Assembly (NCBI RefSeq): GCF_963678635.1
Contig: NC_087067.1
Coordinates: 22,081,547-22,145,546, forward strand
From: Symsagittifera roscoffensis
Taxonomy: Eukaryota; Xenacoelomorpha; Acoela; Convolutidae
Direction of reading: 5' to 3'
DNA: 64,000 nucleotides
Shown here: piece by piece, positions 24,083 through 34,878 of the stretch
How the letters are laid out: each line of letters starts with the position of its first letter
How positions within the stretch are numbered: position 1 is the stretch's first letter
Translations under genes and position numbers: made by a program
Notes under the pieces: model-generated
What the model saw: only the letters and a program-made list of their open reading frames with translations
Database searches by the model: none
Told to the model about the DNA's origin: nothing

Positions 24083-25758
24083 ATGAGCCAAATCGAAATT
24101 TTCAAAAAGGGACGAGGTTGCAATTTGTATTATGACGGATATTTTTATAAAAAAAATCGAAGCTACAACCAAAAAACTTTTTGGCTTTGTACTGAAACTG
24201 AATGCGGCTCCAGGCTCACTTCAAATATTGAAATGGATACCTTGTTGGCTCATCCAACTTCTCATTCCCATATGCCCGACTATAACCGCTATAAAGATCT
24301 CACTTTAAAAACTAAAGTTCTTTCGGAAATTTCCCAAAACCCGCTCGAGTCAGTTGCCCAAAGTTACGAAAAAATTGTAGCCGCAACCAGTGATACAAGT
24401 CTCGTCTCATTCAGAAATGTAAAATTGACCTTGTATCGCCAACGATACACAATGATGCCTAAAATTCCAGAAGTATCGAATCGTTAAGAATTCGAGATGA
24501 ATGGGATGGGCAGAAACACAGGATGGAAAAAAGTTTTTGTTAAAAATCGACAGAGAGTGGGGTGTTGTGATTTTCTCAAGCGAATGGCAATTGAAAGCGC
24601 TTTCGAAATGTACAATTATTCTTTCTGATGGAACTTTTAAATCGTCACCGAAAATTTTTAACCAAGTTTACGTGATTTTTGGAGTATTTGGAGAATCAAA
24701 AATTCCCTTGGTTTGGTGTTTGCTTCAAAATAAAACGACAGGAATATATCGACGAATGCTGCAAATAGTATCAAGAAAGCTTCAGAGAATTGACCTGCAA
24801 CTAAAGATCAAAGAAATTATCTGCGACTTTGAGCTTGGATTCAAGGTGAGATACAACATTTCTGTAACTTTTAACCTAGACATCTTAATCAGTTTTTGAG
24901 ACCACCATGGGACTTCCACCAGAGACGTTTCTGGGGGATGTCGGTCAAGATTGTGCCGAGGTGAAGAGTACCTGTCCATAGAATTTACTAGGTAAATTCT
25001 ATGGACAGGCACTCTTCACCTCGGCACCAACTTGACCGACATCCCACAGAAACGTCTCAGACATGATCCCTATGATGGCCTCAAAAACCATCTACGACCA
25101 CTAGGAGCAGAGTTTCGGAATTCTTGTGTTTCAGGCAGCAGTAGAAACAGATTTTCCAACTGTAAGAATTCGAGGATGTTATTTTCATTTCTCCAAAGCA
25201 ATTTTGTCAAAAATTAAAGATTTGGGATTATTTACACCTTACAAAAATGATAGAAGACTAAACCAATTTATTCGAAAGTTCATTGCCATAGGTTTTCTAC
25301 CAGTGTTTTATGTCCGCCAAAAATTTCACCAGGTACTTCAAGAAGCATCGACAAGATTACTGGTTTGCCGATTTACAAATCTTAGTGTCTTTTTAAACTA
25401 TTTTGAGGCAACTTGGTTGCATCAATTTCCACCAAATATCTACAACGTTTATGCCAGGCAGAGCACTCTGAGAACAATAAATGCATGTGAAGGCTACAAC
25501 AATCGGCTGAATACACGAGTAGGTCGTCGAATTCACCCAAATTTTTGGGTGTTTGTTAAAAGTTTACAAAATGAAGAAAACTTGGCAAGAAGATCTTACA
25601 GGCGATTCCAATTGGGCTACCAAGCTGATATTCCTCAAAGAAAAAAATGGAGAAACTTAAACGCAATGATTTGCAACGTAAAACAAAGATTCGAAATGCA
25701 ATCGCTTGATACTGACGAGTATTGGGATAGTATTTCAGAAATATGCCAAAACTTGTAA
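24083..25758 (+). pseudogene. MULE transposase with FLYWCH zinc finger, frameshifted
   Basis: The ATG at 24083 opens a FLYWCH finger (GRGCNLYYDGYFY, WLCTETECG, HPTSHSHMP) followed by a MULE transposase domain: first Asp in LSDGTFKSSP, second Asp in ICDFELGF, the CYFHFSKAI motif, and a late Glu in NACEGYNNR. An intron (24846-25134, AAG|GTGAG..TTTCAG|GCA) joins exons in phase 0; the stop is at 25756-25758. Compared with copy 2, this copy lacks one T at about 24467 and has a 5-bp duplication (TGGGATGGG) at about 24505, a net frameshift that breaks the protein after the FLYWCH region. Otherwise both domains are well preserved, so inactivation is recent. Family length is normal (about 460 residues). 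Confidence 0.9.
24922..25058. repeat. Intronic inverted repeat (hairpin) in MULE copy 1
   Basis: Arms of about 66 bp meet at GAATTTACTAGGTAAATTC (centre near 24990). They pair from GAGACGTTTCTG to CAGAAACGTCTC with only a few mismatches. Weaker pairing extends out to TTTTTGAG at 24894 and CTCAAAAA at about 25080. It fills nearly half of the transposase intron. Confidence 0.9.
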
Positions 25759-26231
25759 AAATTAAATTTCAATTGATTTCTTTCTTTCTGTTGAATATTC
25801 CGGTTATATTGTTTACAAGTTAATTTAAATCTTACTGTCACTTTTGAAAAGTTAGACTGCTAATGGCATTTGGGAAATTTACAAACTTTATGCCATTTGG
25901 GAATGTTTTTGATATTTATGCCATTTGGGAATGTTTTTGAAATTTATGCCATTTGGGAATGTTTTTGAAATTTATGCCACTTGGGATTTTTTTGAAATTT
26001 ATGCCATTTGGGAAATTTAAAAATTTTTATGCCATTTGGGAATTATGCCATTTGAGACGTAATCATATTAATTCCCAAATGGCATAAACATTTTCAATAA
26101 AGGTGTGAAAACTTTGAGGCGTGAAAAAGTAAGATCTTTCCAGACAGTTTTCACGCCTTATTTTGTTCACTTGTCAACAAATTACTAATCACTCATCAAC
26201 TTTTGATTCAAGCAGAACTAAATTCTTAAAA

Positions 26232-27903
26232 ATGAGCCAAATTGAAATTTTCAAAAAGGGACGAGGTTGCAATTTGTATTATGACGGATATTTTTATTTA
26301 AAAAATCTAAGCTACAACCAATAAACTTTTTGGCTTTGTACTGAAACTGAATGCGGCTCCAGGCTCACTTCAAATATTGAAATGGATACCTCGTTGACTC
26401 ATCCAACTTCTCATACCCATATGCCCGACTATAACCGCTATAAAGATCTCACTTTAAAAACCAAAGTTCTTTCGGAAATTTCCCAAAACCCGCTCGAGTC
26501 AGTTGCCCAAAGTTACGAAAAAATTGTAGCCGCAGCCAGTGATACAAGTCTCGTCTCATTCAGAAATGTAAAATCGACCTTGTATCGCCAACGATACACA
26601 ATGATGCCTAAAATTCCTAGAAGTATCGAATCGTTAAGAATTCGAGATGAATGGGCAGAAACACAGGATGGAAAAAAGTTTTTGTTAAAAATCGACAGAG
26701 AGTGGGGTGTTGTGATTTTCTCAAGCGAATGGCAATTGAAAGCGCTTTCGAAATGTACAATTATTCTTTCTGATGGAACTTTTAAATCGTCACCGAAAAT
26801 TTTTTACCAAGCTTACGTGATTTTTGGAGTATTTGGAGAATCAAAAATTCCCTTGGTTTGGTGTGTGCTTCAAAATAAAACGACAGGAATATATCGACGA
26901 ATGCTACAAATAGTATCAAGAAAGCTTCAGAGAATGGACCTGCAACTAAAGATCAAAGAAATTATCTGCGACTTTGAGCTTGGTTTCAAGGTGAGATACA
27001 ACATTTCTGTAACTTTTAACCTAGACATCTTAATCAGTTTTTGAGACCACCATGGGACTTCCACCAGAGACGTTTCTGGGGGATGTCGGTCAAGATTGTG
27101 CCGAGGTGAAGAGTACCTGTCCATAGAATTTACTAGGTAAATTCTATGGACAGGCACTCTTCACCTCGGCACCAACTTGACCGACATCCCACAGAAACGT
27201 CTCAGACATGATCCCTATGATGGCCTCAAAAACCATCTACGACCACTAGGAGCAGAGTTTCGGAATTCTTGTGTTTCAGGCAGCAGTAGAAACAGATTTT
27301 CCAACTGTAAGAATTCGAGGATGTTATTTTCATTTCTCCAAAGCAATTTTGTCAAAAATTAAAGATTTGGGATTATTTACACCTTACAAAAATGATAGAA
27401 GACTAAACCAATTTATTCGAAAGTTCATTGCCATAGGTTTTCTACCAGTCTTTTATGTCCGCCAAAAATTTCACCAGGTACTTCAAGAAGCATCGACAAG
27501 ATTACTGGTTTGCCGATTTACAAATCTTAGTGTCTTTTTAAACTATTTTGAGGCAACTTGGTTGCATCAATTTCCACCAAATATCTACAACGTTTATGCC
27601 AGGCAGAGCACTCTGAGAACAATAAATGCATGTGAAGGCTACAAAAATCGGCTGAATACACGAGTAGGTCGTCGAATTCACCCAAATTTTTGGGTGTTTG
27701 TTAAAAGTTTACAAAATGAAGAAAACTTGGCAAGAAGATCTTACAGGCGATTCCAATTGGGCTACCAAGCTGATATTCCTCAAAGAAAAAAATGGAGAAA
27801 CTTAAACGCAATGATTTGCAACGTAAAACAAAGATTCGAAATGCAATCGCTTGATACTGACGAGTATTGGGATAGTATTTCAGAAATATGCCAAAACTTG
27901 TAA
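26232..27903 (+). pseudogene. MULE transposase with FLYWCH zinc finger, early stop
   Basis: Same two-exon gene as copy 1 (intron 26991-27279, phase 0; stop 27901-27903). Here the MULE domain frame is intact across the site where copy 1 is frameshifted. The FLYWCH region has an in-frame TAA at about 26322, between SYNQ and TFWLC, plus nearby missense changes (FYLKNLSYN instead of FYKKNRSYN). The downstream frame could still start at the Met at 26382, giving a protein without the first half of the FLYWCH finger. The MULE Asp motifs and CYFHF are kept. The late motif reads EGYKNRL instead of EGYNNRL. Confidence 0.9.
27067..27203. repeat. Intronic inverted repeat (hairpin) in MULE copy 2
   Basis: Same palindromic structure as at 24922-25058, with the centre near 27135. 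Both arms are unchanged relative to copy 1. Confidence 0.9.
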
Positions 27904-28994
27904 AAATTAAATTTCAATTGATTTCTTTCTTTCTGTTGAATATTCCGGTTATATTGTTTACAAGTTAATTTAAATCTTACTGTCACTTTTGAAAAGTTAG
28001 ACTGCTAATGGCATTTGGGAAATTTACAAACTTTATGCCATTTGGGAATGTTTTTGAAATTTATGCCATTTGGGAATGTTTTTGAAATTTATGCCATTTG
28101 GGAATGTTTTTGAAATTTATGCCATTTGGGAATTTTTTTGAAATTTATGCCATTTGGGAAATTTAAAAATTTTTATGCCATTTGGGAATTATGCCATTTG
28201 AGACGTAATCAAATTTATGCCATTTGGGAAAATTTTTTCACAGATATTTCAGGTTATTGTCTTTTTTCATGCATTTTGTTGAACTGTTGCTCCTTTTGTT
28301 TAAAAGCTTCAAGAAATTATTCACATGTTTTTTCTGCTCAATTTATTTGGCACATCTTTTCAATCTCCTGTATATGTTTATGATAGCTATTTTCAGAACT
28401 TGTTCACTTCAATCTAATTTATCGGGATCAAATTTCATGATCATTTTATCAATATTCATAGTGAAAAGTATAGTATGACCATGCTGAAACCAGGGATGGT
28501 AATGTAGTGGCCTTGTCTGGAGGCAGGGTTCAGGACGCACTAGTACTCGTACCTTTGAAGAAAAAGTACAATACAAATGTTTGGTATTGTACTTTCTCTA
28601 ATGGAGGAAACCTGTCTTCGCGACGAAAGAAAAATTTCCACAATCATCGGGAAATCAAAAAAATGCACCAACTGTGTCAATTTATAACTAATCGAAAGTC
28701 AAAGCACATGCTATCAAAAAGCCGCAAAAGTGTCACCAAAAGTGGCAACAATACTTGCTACTTAGAGTTGGAAAAAAAGAATGGTCGTACTATTACACTA
28801 CGCTCGCTAAAGCTCACAAACTTGATTTAAGTTTTAAAACTGGCATCTATAATCGATTGTCCAATAGGTTTGTTACTCTAATCGGTTATTATCCATGAAA
28901 CTCCTTTGCGGGGTTGTTTTTACATTCAAGAAGAACAAATAAAGTAAAATTCAAAACAGCTTAGAAATTAAAAACGGATATTTAGATTAGCATT

Positions 28995-29441
28995 TCAAGC
29001 AAAAGTTATCTTAGCAAATTTTTTCTTTGCGCTATCAGTTTGGGGCGACGAGGCATCATCGTCATTGAATACAATTGGTTTTCGTTTCGCAGGAGTCGGA
29101 CTACTACTATCCATAGTATTATTGCCACTATTTGGGGTCGGACTGCTTATGCTAGTAATTGACAGACGGGACATTTTGACAGGCGTTGAGCTATCGGAAG
29201 CTTCAACTCCATCAATTGAAGAAGACGATCCGTTTTCAACGTCAGGATAAACACGTTTTAAGGTTTCTCTTAGTCTTTTTCCCTCCCGATTGTGTCTTGG
29301 AATTCTTTGTGGTTTTGGAACCACAGTTTTGTTGTACAAATCGACCAATTCTTTTGCAGATTTGCCTTCAAGATCCGATTTGTCGCATCCATATTTAACA
29401 ATCGCCGATTTGATATCATCCAGGGACTTTTTCAGGGGCAT
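28995..29441 (-). CDS. Ashwin-like protein (tRNA ligase complex subunit)
   Basis: A 148-residue single-exon frame. The segment ELVDLYNKTVVPKPQR resembles the Ashwin (C2orf49) segment LTDLYVQHAIPLPQR. Later KRKPIVFNDD resembles the KRPLIVFDGS region, and the C-terminal AKKKFAKITF resembles AKRKIQHVTW. The middle is Ser/Pro-rich and probably disordered, as in vertebrate Ashwin. Vertebrate proteins are about 230 residues, so this is a short version. In vertebrates Ashwin is a nuclear component of the RTCB-DDX1-FAM98B tRNA ligase complex. Its ATG lies 66 bp after the Brawnin stop. Just before it are pyrimidine tracts ending in AG (GGCTTTAG at 29473-29466, and a second AG at 29446-29445), good trans-splice acceptor sites. 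No AATAAA was found downstream. Confidence 0.7.
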   Translation of the reverse strand: MPLKKSLDDIKSAIVKYGCDKSDLEGKSAKELVDLYNKTVVPKPQRIPRHNREGKRLRETLKRVYPDVENGSSSSIDGVEASDSSTPVKMSRLSITSISSPTPNSGNNTMDSSSPTPAKRKPIVFNDDDASSPQTDSAKKKFAKITFA

Positions 29442-29507
29442 TTTCTACACTTGAAGTTGAAAAAACTAAAGCCAAAAAGGAGAAAAACAACTGATATAAC
29501 CGTTAAT
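29442..29507 (-). promoter_or_regulatory. Probable trans-splice acceptor region between two genes
   Basis: The whole Brawnin-Ashwin spacer is 66 bp. On the minus strand it holds TTGTTTTTCTCC and TTTTTGGCTTTAG, then 24 bases to the ATG. There is no room for a promoter and no AATAAA. This is the layout of operon spacers in animals with spliced-leader trans-splicing. Inference, not proof. Confidence 0.5.
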
Positions 29508-29735
29508 TTAAGATTTGTTAGTTTGAGGGATCTTTTCATTAAATTTAACTTGATTTTGAGCAGACGAAGAAGTAGGCGATGTCGGGATTCCCATATCTGG
29601 TTTGTAGTATAGATGGACAATTTGTGATCCCGCAAATGCCGATAGGATACAGGCTACGAATACGCGTAACTTCACTCCTCGCTCATACATGCAAACTAAA
29701 AGAGGCATACCGTCAAATGTATATGAACTAGACAT
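29508..29735 (-). CDS. UQCC6: Brawnin/UQCC6 homologue (complex III assembly micropeptide)
   Basis: A small one-exon frame. After YERGVKLRVF comes a hydrophobic segment, VACILSAFAGSQIVHLYY, followed by KPDMGIPTSP. This matches Brawnin, whose corresponding parts are an AGAEVVHRYYRPDLTIPEIP core after one transmembrane helix. Brawnin is a short mitochondrial inner-membrane protein (71 residues in human) needed for assembly of respiratory complex III. Three in-frame Mets are possible: 29735 (75 residues), 29708 (66) and 29690 (60). The last sits five bases after CCTCTTTTAG, an excellent splice acceptor, so a trans-spliced mRNA starting at 29695 and a 60-residue protein is the favoured reading. 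The Ashwin-like gene follows 66 bp downstream on the same strand with no polyadenylation signal between. Confidence 0.8.
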   Translation of the reverse strand: MSSSYTFDGMPLLVCMYERGVKLRVFVACILSAFAGSQIVHLYYKPDMGIPTSPTSSSAQNQVKFNEKIPQTNKS

Positions 29736-32700
29736 TCACAGGTGCAGATAAACAACTTTTTTTCGATTTAACTTTTCAGGCCTAACCTCCTTGAACTTTT
29801 TCAAGTATGATTGAAATCATTCTGATTTACCAGAAGTGGGCAGTTAGATGAAAATCATGCTTTAAATAGTTTTCTTAAAGCACCAATTTTACTTTCATTC
29901 ATGGACTACGATGCTCGGGTTCAAATTTAGATAAACCAGCCAACATAAAATAGCAGTGCAAATAAGCAGACAGGATAAAAAGCCACTAAGTCAAAAAAAA
30001 TAGAAGAAAAAACACTTCAAAAAACCACAACTTAGAAAAACTCAAAATGTTGTCTGGAATCATGCTCTATTTCCGGAAAACAGGTCCAAAAAAATAATTG
30101 ACAGCAATTAAAGAAAATTCACAAAATAATTAACAAGCGGCAACTGAGCCAACGAAACTTGGATAATTTCCCGTAGTAGCGAAAATATATTTGTTGTCAT
30201 TAAAAGCTTTGAAGTATAAATTGTATTCTAAGAAGTTTTTTTTAGCATTTTGTTCGATCCGAAATGAAGCATAAAACTGATGCTTCCTTTGGAATGACCC
30301 CAAATTAGGTCACCTAGACGATAAAATATAAACCGAAATCAATTAAGCCGAACAAAACCGCAAATTATACGATGTCAACTATAGTAAAATTGCAGGAGTA
30401 ATTCAAAACACTGAAAGCAACTACATTGAAATTTACGTACAATAAAATCAATTCTACGATGCGGCAACTATGTCGACAAAACATATGCAGACAACTATAG
30501 GCTGACATTTTTTTGAAAGGAATATATCAAGTTTAAAAAAGAGTTCATGGTCAGATTTGAACCCACATCCTTTGCCGTACCAGGCATATTCTTCGTCTCC
30601 GGGCTAAGTGCCGGACACTCATAGAAGTTTGAATTCCTTATGAACCAAGATACAAGTGATTCTGATAAAGTAGTTGTTAACCCGAAAAAAAACTATATTC
30701 CGGTTTGAAAACGCTTGCTAATCGCAAGCTTACAAGCGTATTAAGATAATAATTCAAGATATTAATTCGTAATAACTCTTTCCAAAAATTCTGCCCAAAA
30801 ACGTCAAAAGACAGTCGGGATATAAAAAGCTACAGTCTGATACGGGCAGTCAGTCTCCAAATTTGTGATTTCTTTATCACGTTAGGATAATTACGGACAG
30901 ACAGAATTATTCAGTAAAAGTAAATCAATTATTACAAAAAACTCATTTTTGAAGGTTGTCTCTGTCTCAAACATCACATTCATCACATTATGAACTTTTC
31001 AAAAAGTCCGGCATATTTTAGTTTCATCAAAAAAAACGTACAGGGAGTCAAGTATCAAATTGAAGTCTTTTAAGCCATGATTCGGATTCCGAATAAAATT
31101 CAAAAAAAGTTGCCTCAGAAGTGACGAAAAAAAGTGTCTGACCTTTTTCCGTTTGTCATACTGATTAAGACGCTTGAATTAGTAAAAGAATGAGCTTACT
31201 ATCTAACTCCACTGCTCTTTAACGTTATTTTAGATTGGATCAACTCAATTCAGCATATTTTTTTCTAAATGGAGCGCCTTTCAATGGCTCCAAAAAAAAT
31301 AGTTATAGCGACTGTCTTTTTTATACCTTTAATTAGTTTATAATTATATAAAAATCAAGGAGTATGAGATTGCCAAACAGATCCTGAATTATATTAGTCG
31401 ACAGACAGTACAGATTAAAAGCACTAAAAGTAGCGTTGTTTTGTGTCGCTTGGTTGATGATGACTGTGATTAAAGAGCAAATCATGTTATTCTTCTATTC
31501 GTTGCGAGATAAACTCAACAAAAAAAACCAACACAGGGCCTTAAAATATGATGAATATCTGTTTTTTTTTTTCGAATCGTATTAACTTCAATCAATTCAA
31601 AAGATTACGAAGAAACTATGTCGCTCGACTCTAGGTAGAGGCATAGATATGGTAAATGGTAGTTAAAACATTTGAAACCATTCAAATTAAAATATGAAAA
31701 ACATTTTGATCTTAACTTGAAATGAGATTTTCACCCAAAAAATCTGCGCACAGTCAGAAAAAGCTGATAATTGCCAATCAGCGCTATTGATATAATTTTG
31801 TCAAAACCACTTAATACTTTGATAGTCAGCACTAAGTTTTCTCCCCAATCTATGCATATTTAAAATCCAGATTAAATTGCTGGTTTTCAAAAAGACATGA
31901 TATCGGAGTGCTACTTGCGTCGATTTGTTTCAGCTGGGCCCGATTTCGGAACAGTATCAGCTCAAAATTGTGTGCGCATAATTTTTTCTCTGGACAACCG
32001 TTTCCGATAGTTGAAAAGCGAGCGAAAAGGAAGCTTGTATCAAGTTGTTTTAACCAAAGTCATTTAGGACTTAGCAGTGTCAAACCATCTAAATTAGCAC
32101 TTGCTGATGATCTTGCGTTAAGCGATTGCTCGGAAGACAAAATGTGCTTTCAACAATTTTATGATTGAATCTGAATCGTAAGATATTTTCAAAAAAATTC
32201 GCAATAACAATCGATTCTATGACACCTCTTGCTGCGTTTTTACAAGCGTGCTGCTTGAGCATTTCGTTTGCGATCTTTATATGTAAACTGTTCGATCAGT
32301 TGTGCCTCCAAGGATTTAATGCTTCATTAGATTCCATTTTCGGCTCCCACAAAGTTTTGACCTGAACAGTATAAAATAACCTTAACATAATCTCGTGGTC
32401 ACAAAAGTAAATAAGAAGCACCATATTTGTTCCGAACATCTTCTAATCATTAAGCTACAGCCTACCGTAATTTACTCCACAAGCCGTTGATGAACGCTGA
32501 CACTAAAAAACTCACCCGACTGAAAATTCTGATATAAAGAGTCAGAAACTTTTTTTACTCAATGCCTTCCTCGCGCAATGCAATGGATTTCAACGGAGTG
32601 CAAGGGATTCATACTATGATACTATGGTAAGTTTGCCTCCAAATTCAAATCTCAATGCTTTTGGCTGGTTAAATTTTTCAACAGTGCAAGGGCAACTTCG

Positions 32701-32933
32701 TGCTTTTCAACTCCTTAAAGGCACTCAATCACAGCACATTGCCAACGAAAGCTATTACACTAAAAAAATGGAAAATATTTTCAAACTTAATAAATTTCAG
32801 TATCTACACCAAATATTTCCAGTATTTACAAATTGCTTCAAAATAATTTTAACCTAGGCAAAATACAATTTACGTAAATGTACAAACAGAAACAATGACA
32901 ACATTTGATTGTCTCATAAGAAAAAAACTGTAA
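29736..32933. other. AT-rich stretch without a recognisable gene
   Basis: Frames at 31908-32365 have no recognisable domain on either strand. The only structured item seen is the tRNA-like segment at 30555-30625. Confidence 0.5.
30555..30625 (-). repeat. tRNA-like segment (SINE head or tRNA relic)
   Basis: The minus strand has an internal-promoter B box, GGGTTCAAATC, about 40 bp after a TTAGCCCGGAG A-box-like segment. No complete cloverleaf, so not called a tRNA gene. Confidence 0.4.
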
Positions 32934-33637
32934 TTAGAAGGAACATTGGAACTGAAGACTGGTTCCTTCTCCAAGTGGCTTTCTGATGCAAAATCCATGA
33001 TATGAATCCAGATCATCTATCAACCTAATCAACTGTTGACTCAATGAGTCTTTCACTTGTACCACATGGTTCAAAACAATGACCAACTGAACCGGATGTC
33101 TGACTAAAAACTGATTGACCTTCTGATACCAAATCTGAGTTTGGTCTCCCATCAAATCTCTGGGCTTTCTGGCACTACTTTGGATGCTCTTTTCTGGCCT
33201 TGATTCCTTCAATCTCACACTCACCACACGGATGCCAGTTTTCCGTTGAAGAATGGCCAGAAGGACTTCGAATACTGTGGGCTTGTATTGCGCAGTCTCT
33301 AAATTAACAATATCAACTTCGCTTCCGAAAAAGTTCACACAGTCAAGGTCAAATGAGCAATCCCAGTCAAAGATCTTCCAAATTCGGACATATTTGGAGC
33401 TGGTTTTGAAGCGTGAAAACAAATCGAAGGCGACGTCAACTGAAAAACAAGATGCTGGAAGGGGGAAATCAGAGACATCTTTCGGATCCAACTTTTTCGC
33501 AGTTCTAATCCGAAGATAGTTCAGGTTTGGAAACCACTTAAGAGTCATTTTGGCCAATTGCTCCAGCCCACTTAAGCACTGTTGGCTCAGATTCAAAGAA
33601 GTCACACTTTCACAGACAGTTTCATCTTTTTCATTCG

Positions 33638-33674
33638 TTTCTGACAGATTGACCAATCTTTTCTGACAGATTGA
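33638..33674. repeat. 15-bp direct duplication beside the SINE
   Basis: TTTCTGACAGATTGA occurs at 33638-33652 and again at 33660-33674, immediately before the tRNA-like part of the SINE. The bases after the poly-A do not match it, so this is not an ordinary flanking target duplication. Confidence 0.9.
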
Positions 33675-33861
33675 GCAGCCGTGGTCGAGTGGGTTAGGCA
33701 CATGTCTCTCAACACGAGAGTCATGCGTTCGAATCCCGCTTCGGTCACGGCTGGAGGGGTCCCAGTGTCATCCGCCTCCTCAAGGTGGGACCGGCTGCGG
33801 CGAAATGGATGACATCTCCCCCTCCCCCACGGTTGGTCTGCACTGAGCAGGCCGGGGGCTA

Positions 33862-33909
<48 letters not shown>
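33675..33909 (+). mobile_element. tRNA-derived SINE with 46-base poly-A tail
   Basis: The head is tRNA-like. GCCGTG at 33678 pairs with CACGGC at 33746-33751. An A box TGGTCGAGTGGG and a B box GTTCGAATCCC are both present. A roughly 110-bp unrelated body follows (GGGGTCCCAGTGTCATCC, then GGTCTGCACTGAGCAG), then a run of 46 A (33864-33909). It was presumably mobilised by LINE machinery. It lies antisense in the F-box gene. It differs from the minus-oriented tRNA-like repeats elsewhere in the window. Confidence 0.9.
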
Positions 33910-33912
<3 letters not shown>

Positions 33913-34878
33913 GTTTTAATCCACTCAGACTGTTCAAATCAGACACATACACTTGTGTGTTGTAGTTCGTCAAAAGCAAATTAGTCAAAAATCTGAAAAG
34001 AGGCCCATTCAAGGTGATGTCTACTTTTTCCTGGTTTCCAGGGGTTAGAGATAATGATGACACACGAATTGATTCAGGCTCTAAGTCAGTAAAATTGGCT
34101 GTGAAACTGGGAGAAATAGTTCGGAGTGAAATTCGGGTGTTTGAGTTGATAATTCCACTCCGCATTAGGATACTTAAGATGAACTTAAGTTCGCAATACA
34201 CATTTTTGCACATGATAATTGAAAGAGTATAGAGAGAATTAACAAAGATCGCTGAATAATCGATAGCAAACTGGTCAAGTTTCCTTATATCATGTTTACC
34301 GCTATGGTAAAATGCCAGATCTATTTCCAAACAATTAATTTTCCAGCTCGAGTTGCGTTTAATGACTTCCAGAAATTGTCTGAACTGCAGTTTGAAGCCA
34401 GTAGACTCGAAGTGACTTGCTGTCAGCTTCAATGAAAACAGGAGATGGAGTTGGTTTACTGCGTGGAACAGAGACTTGCAAGTTGATCGCAAACTGAGAA
34501 TATCTGCTGATGATTTGAAGAATGATGACGAGTTTTGCTTTTCACTGCAAATGAGGAGCTGACAAACTTTCTGCAACAAATGTAGAGGCAACTTCAGCGC
34601 AAGATTAGCATCATTTGTAGCTTCTTCGTTGCATTGGCTGATTGCCGACATTTTATACAGAAAACCAAATAACCGGAAACAAAACAACCTAAAACTTAAT
34701 TGGCATAAAAGTAGAAATTAATAAACTTAAAGTCGCTGCTCACTTCCACGTTGCGAATAAAAAAAATGGGAATGAATCAAGCAAATTGAACAACACCCGG
34801 CTAACTGACAGTTAGTATTTTCAATTCGCAGATTTTCAGAGGAAAAAATCACATCACGTTAAATTTCAAGAGTTTTCT

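Larger units (their letters stand above)
23631..26062 (+). mobile_element. FLYWCH/MULE transposon, copy 1
   Basis: Complete-looking Mutator-like element in head-to-tail tandem with copy 2. The left end carries several copies of TTCCCAAATGGCATAA (one diverged pair at 23637-23680, three more at 23878-23940). The right end carries about eight copies of the reverse form TTATGCCATTTGGGAA spaced by 25-30 bp (25861-26057). These inverted arrays are the likely transposase-binding ends. Between them lies a two-exon transposase gene. Internal sequence is about 98-99% identical to copy 2 by eye. Confidence 0.85.
26063..28232 (+). mobile_element. FLYWCH/MULE transposon, copy 2 (tandem)
   Basis: The second unit starts at an AATTCCCAAATGGCATAAAC box directly after the right-end array of copy 1. 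It ends with its own array of TTATGCCATTTGGGAA boxes (28015-28232). It is offset from copy 1 by 2145-2149 bp. The outer left boxes present in copy 1 are missing, so the pair looks like a tandem duplication or a nested insertion at the element end rather than two free insertions. Confidence 0.85.
32934..34651 (-). pseudogene. F-box/LRR-like gene interrupted by a SINE
   Basis: The frame from the ATG at 34651 has an F-box-like N-terminus (KLPLHLLQKVCQLL, then DILSLRSTCKSLFHAVN) followed by leucine-rich segments. Near SDLNSLSGLKQ it is cut by an antisense SINE (33675-33909). The protein resumes in another frame as VNLSETNEKDE, then SLNLSQQCLSGLEQL and FPNLNYLRIR, ending at a TAA at 32934-32936. 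F-box proteins recruit substrates to SCF ubiquitin ligases through SKP1. No GT-AG intron brackets the SINE, so the reading frame appears broken. About 500 residues are otherwise free of stops, so the insertion is recent. The single-exon structure could mean a retrocopy or a naturally intronless gene. Confidence 0.7.

Noticed and set aside
28507-28830. 107-codon plus-strand frame beside the MULE end, with a GGGTTCAGGAC segment like a tRNA B box
   Set aside because: It begins at GTG, is Lys/Ser/Asn-rich without a domain, and the tRNA-like segment lacks a convincing A box.
30555-30625. Functional tRNA gene
   Set aside because: A and B boxes are present but no acceptor stem or anticodon arm could be paired. 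Same verdict for the other minus-strand tRNA-like segments.
31908-32365. Two adjacent plus-strand frames and an open minus-strand frame
   Set aside because: No domain or splice-bounded structure, and the two strands give equally plausible or implausible protein.
33602-33864. Coding sequence continuing through the SINE, including a long Phe run
   Set aside because: The Phe run is the poly-A tail read on the opposite strand and the following residues translate the SINE, not the gene.
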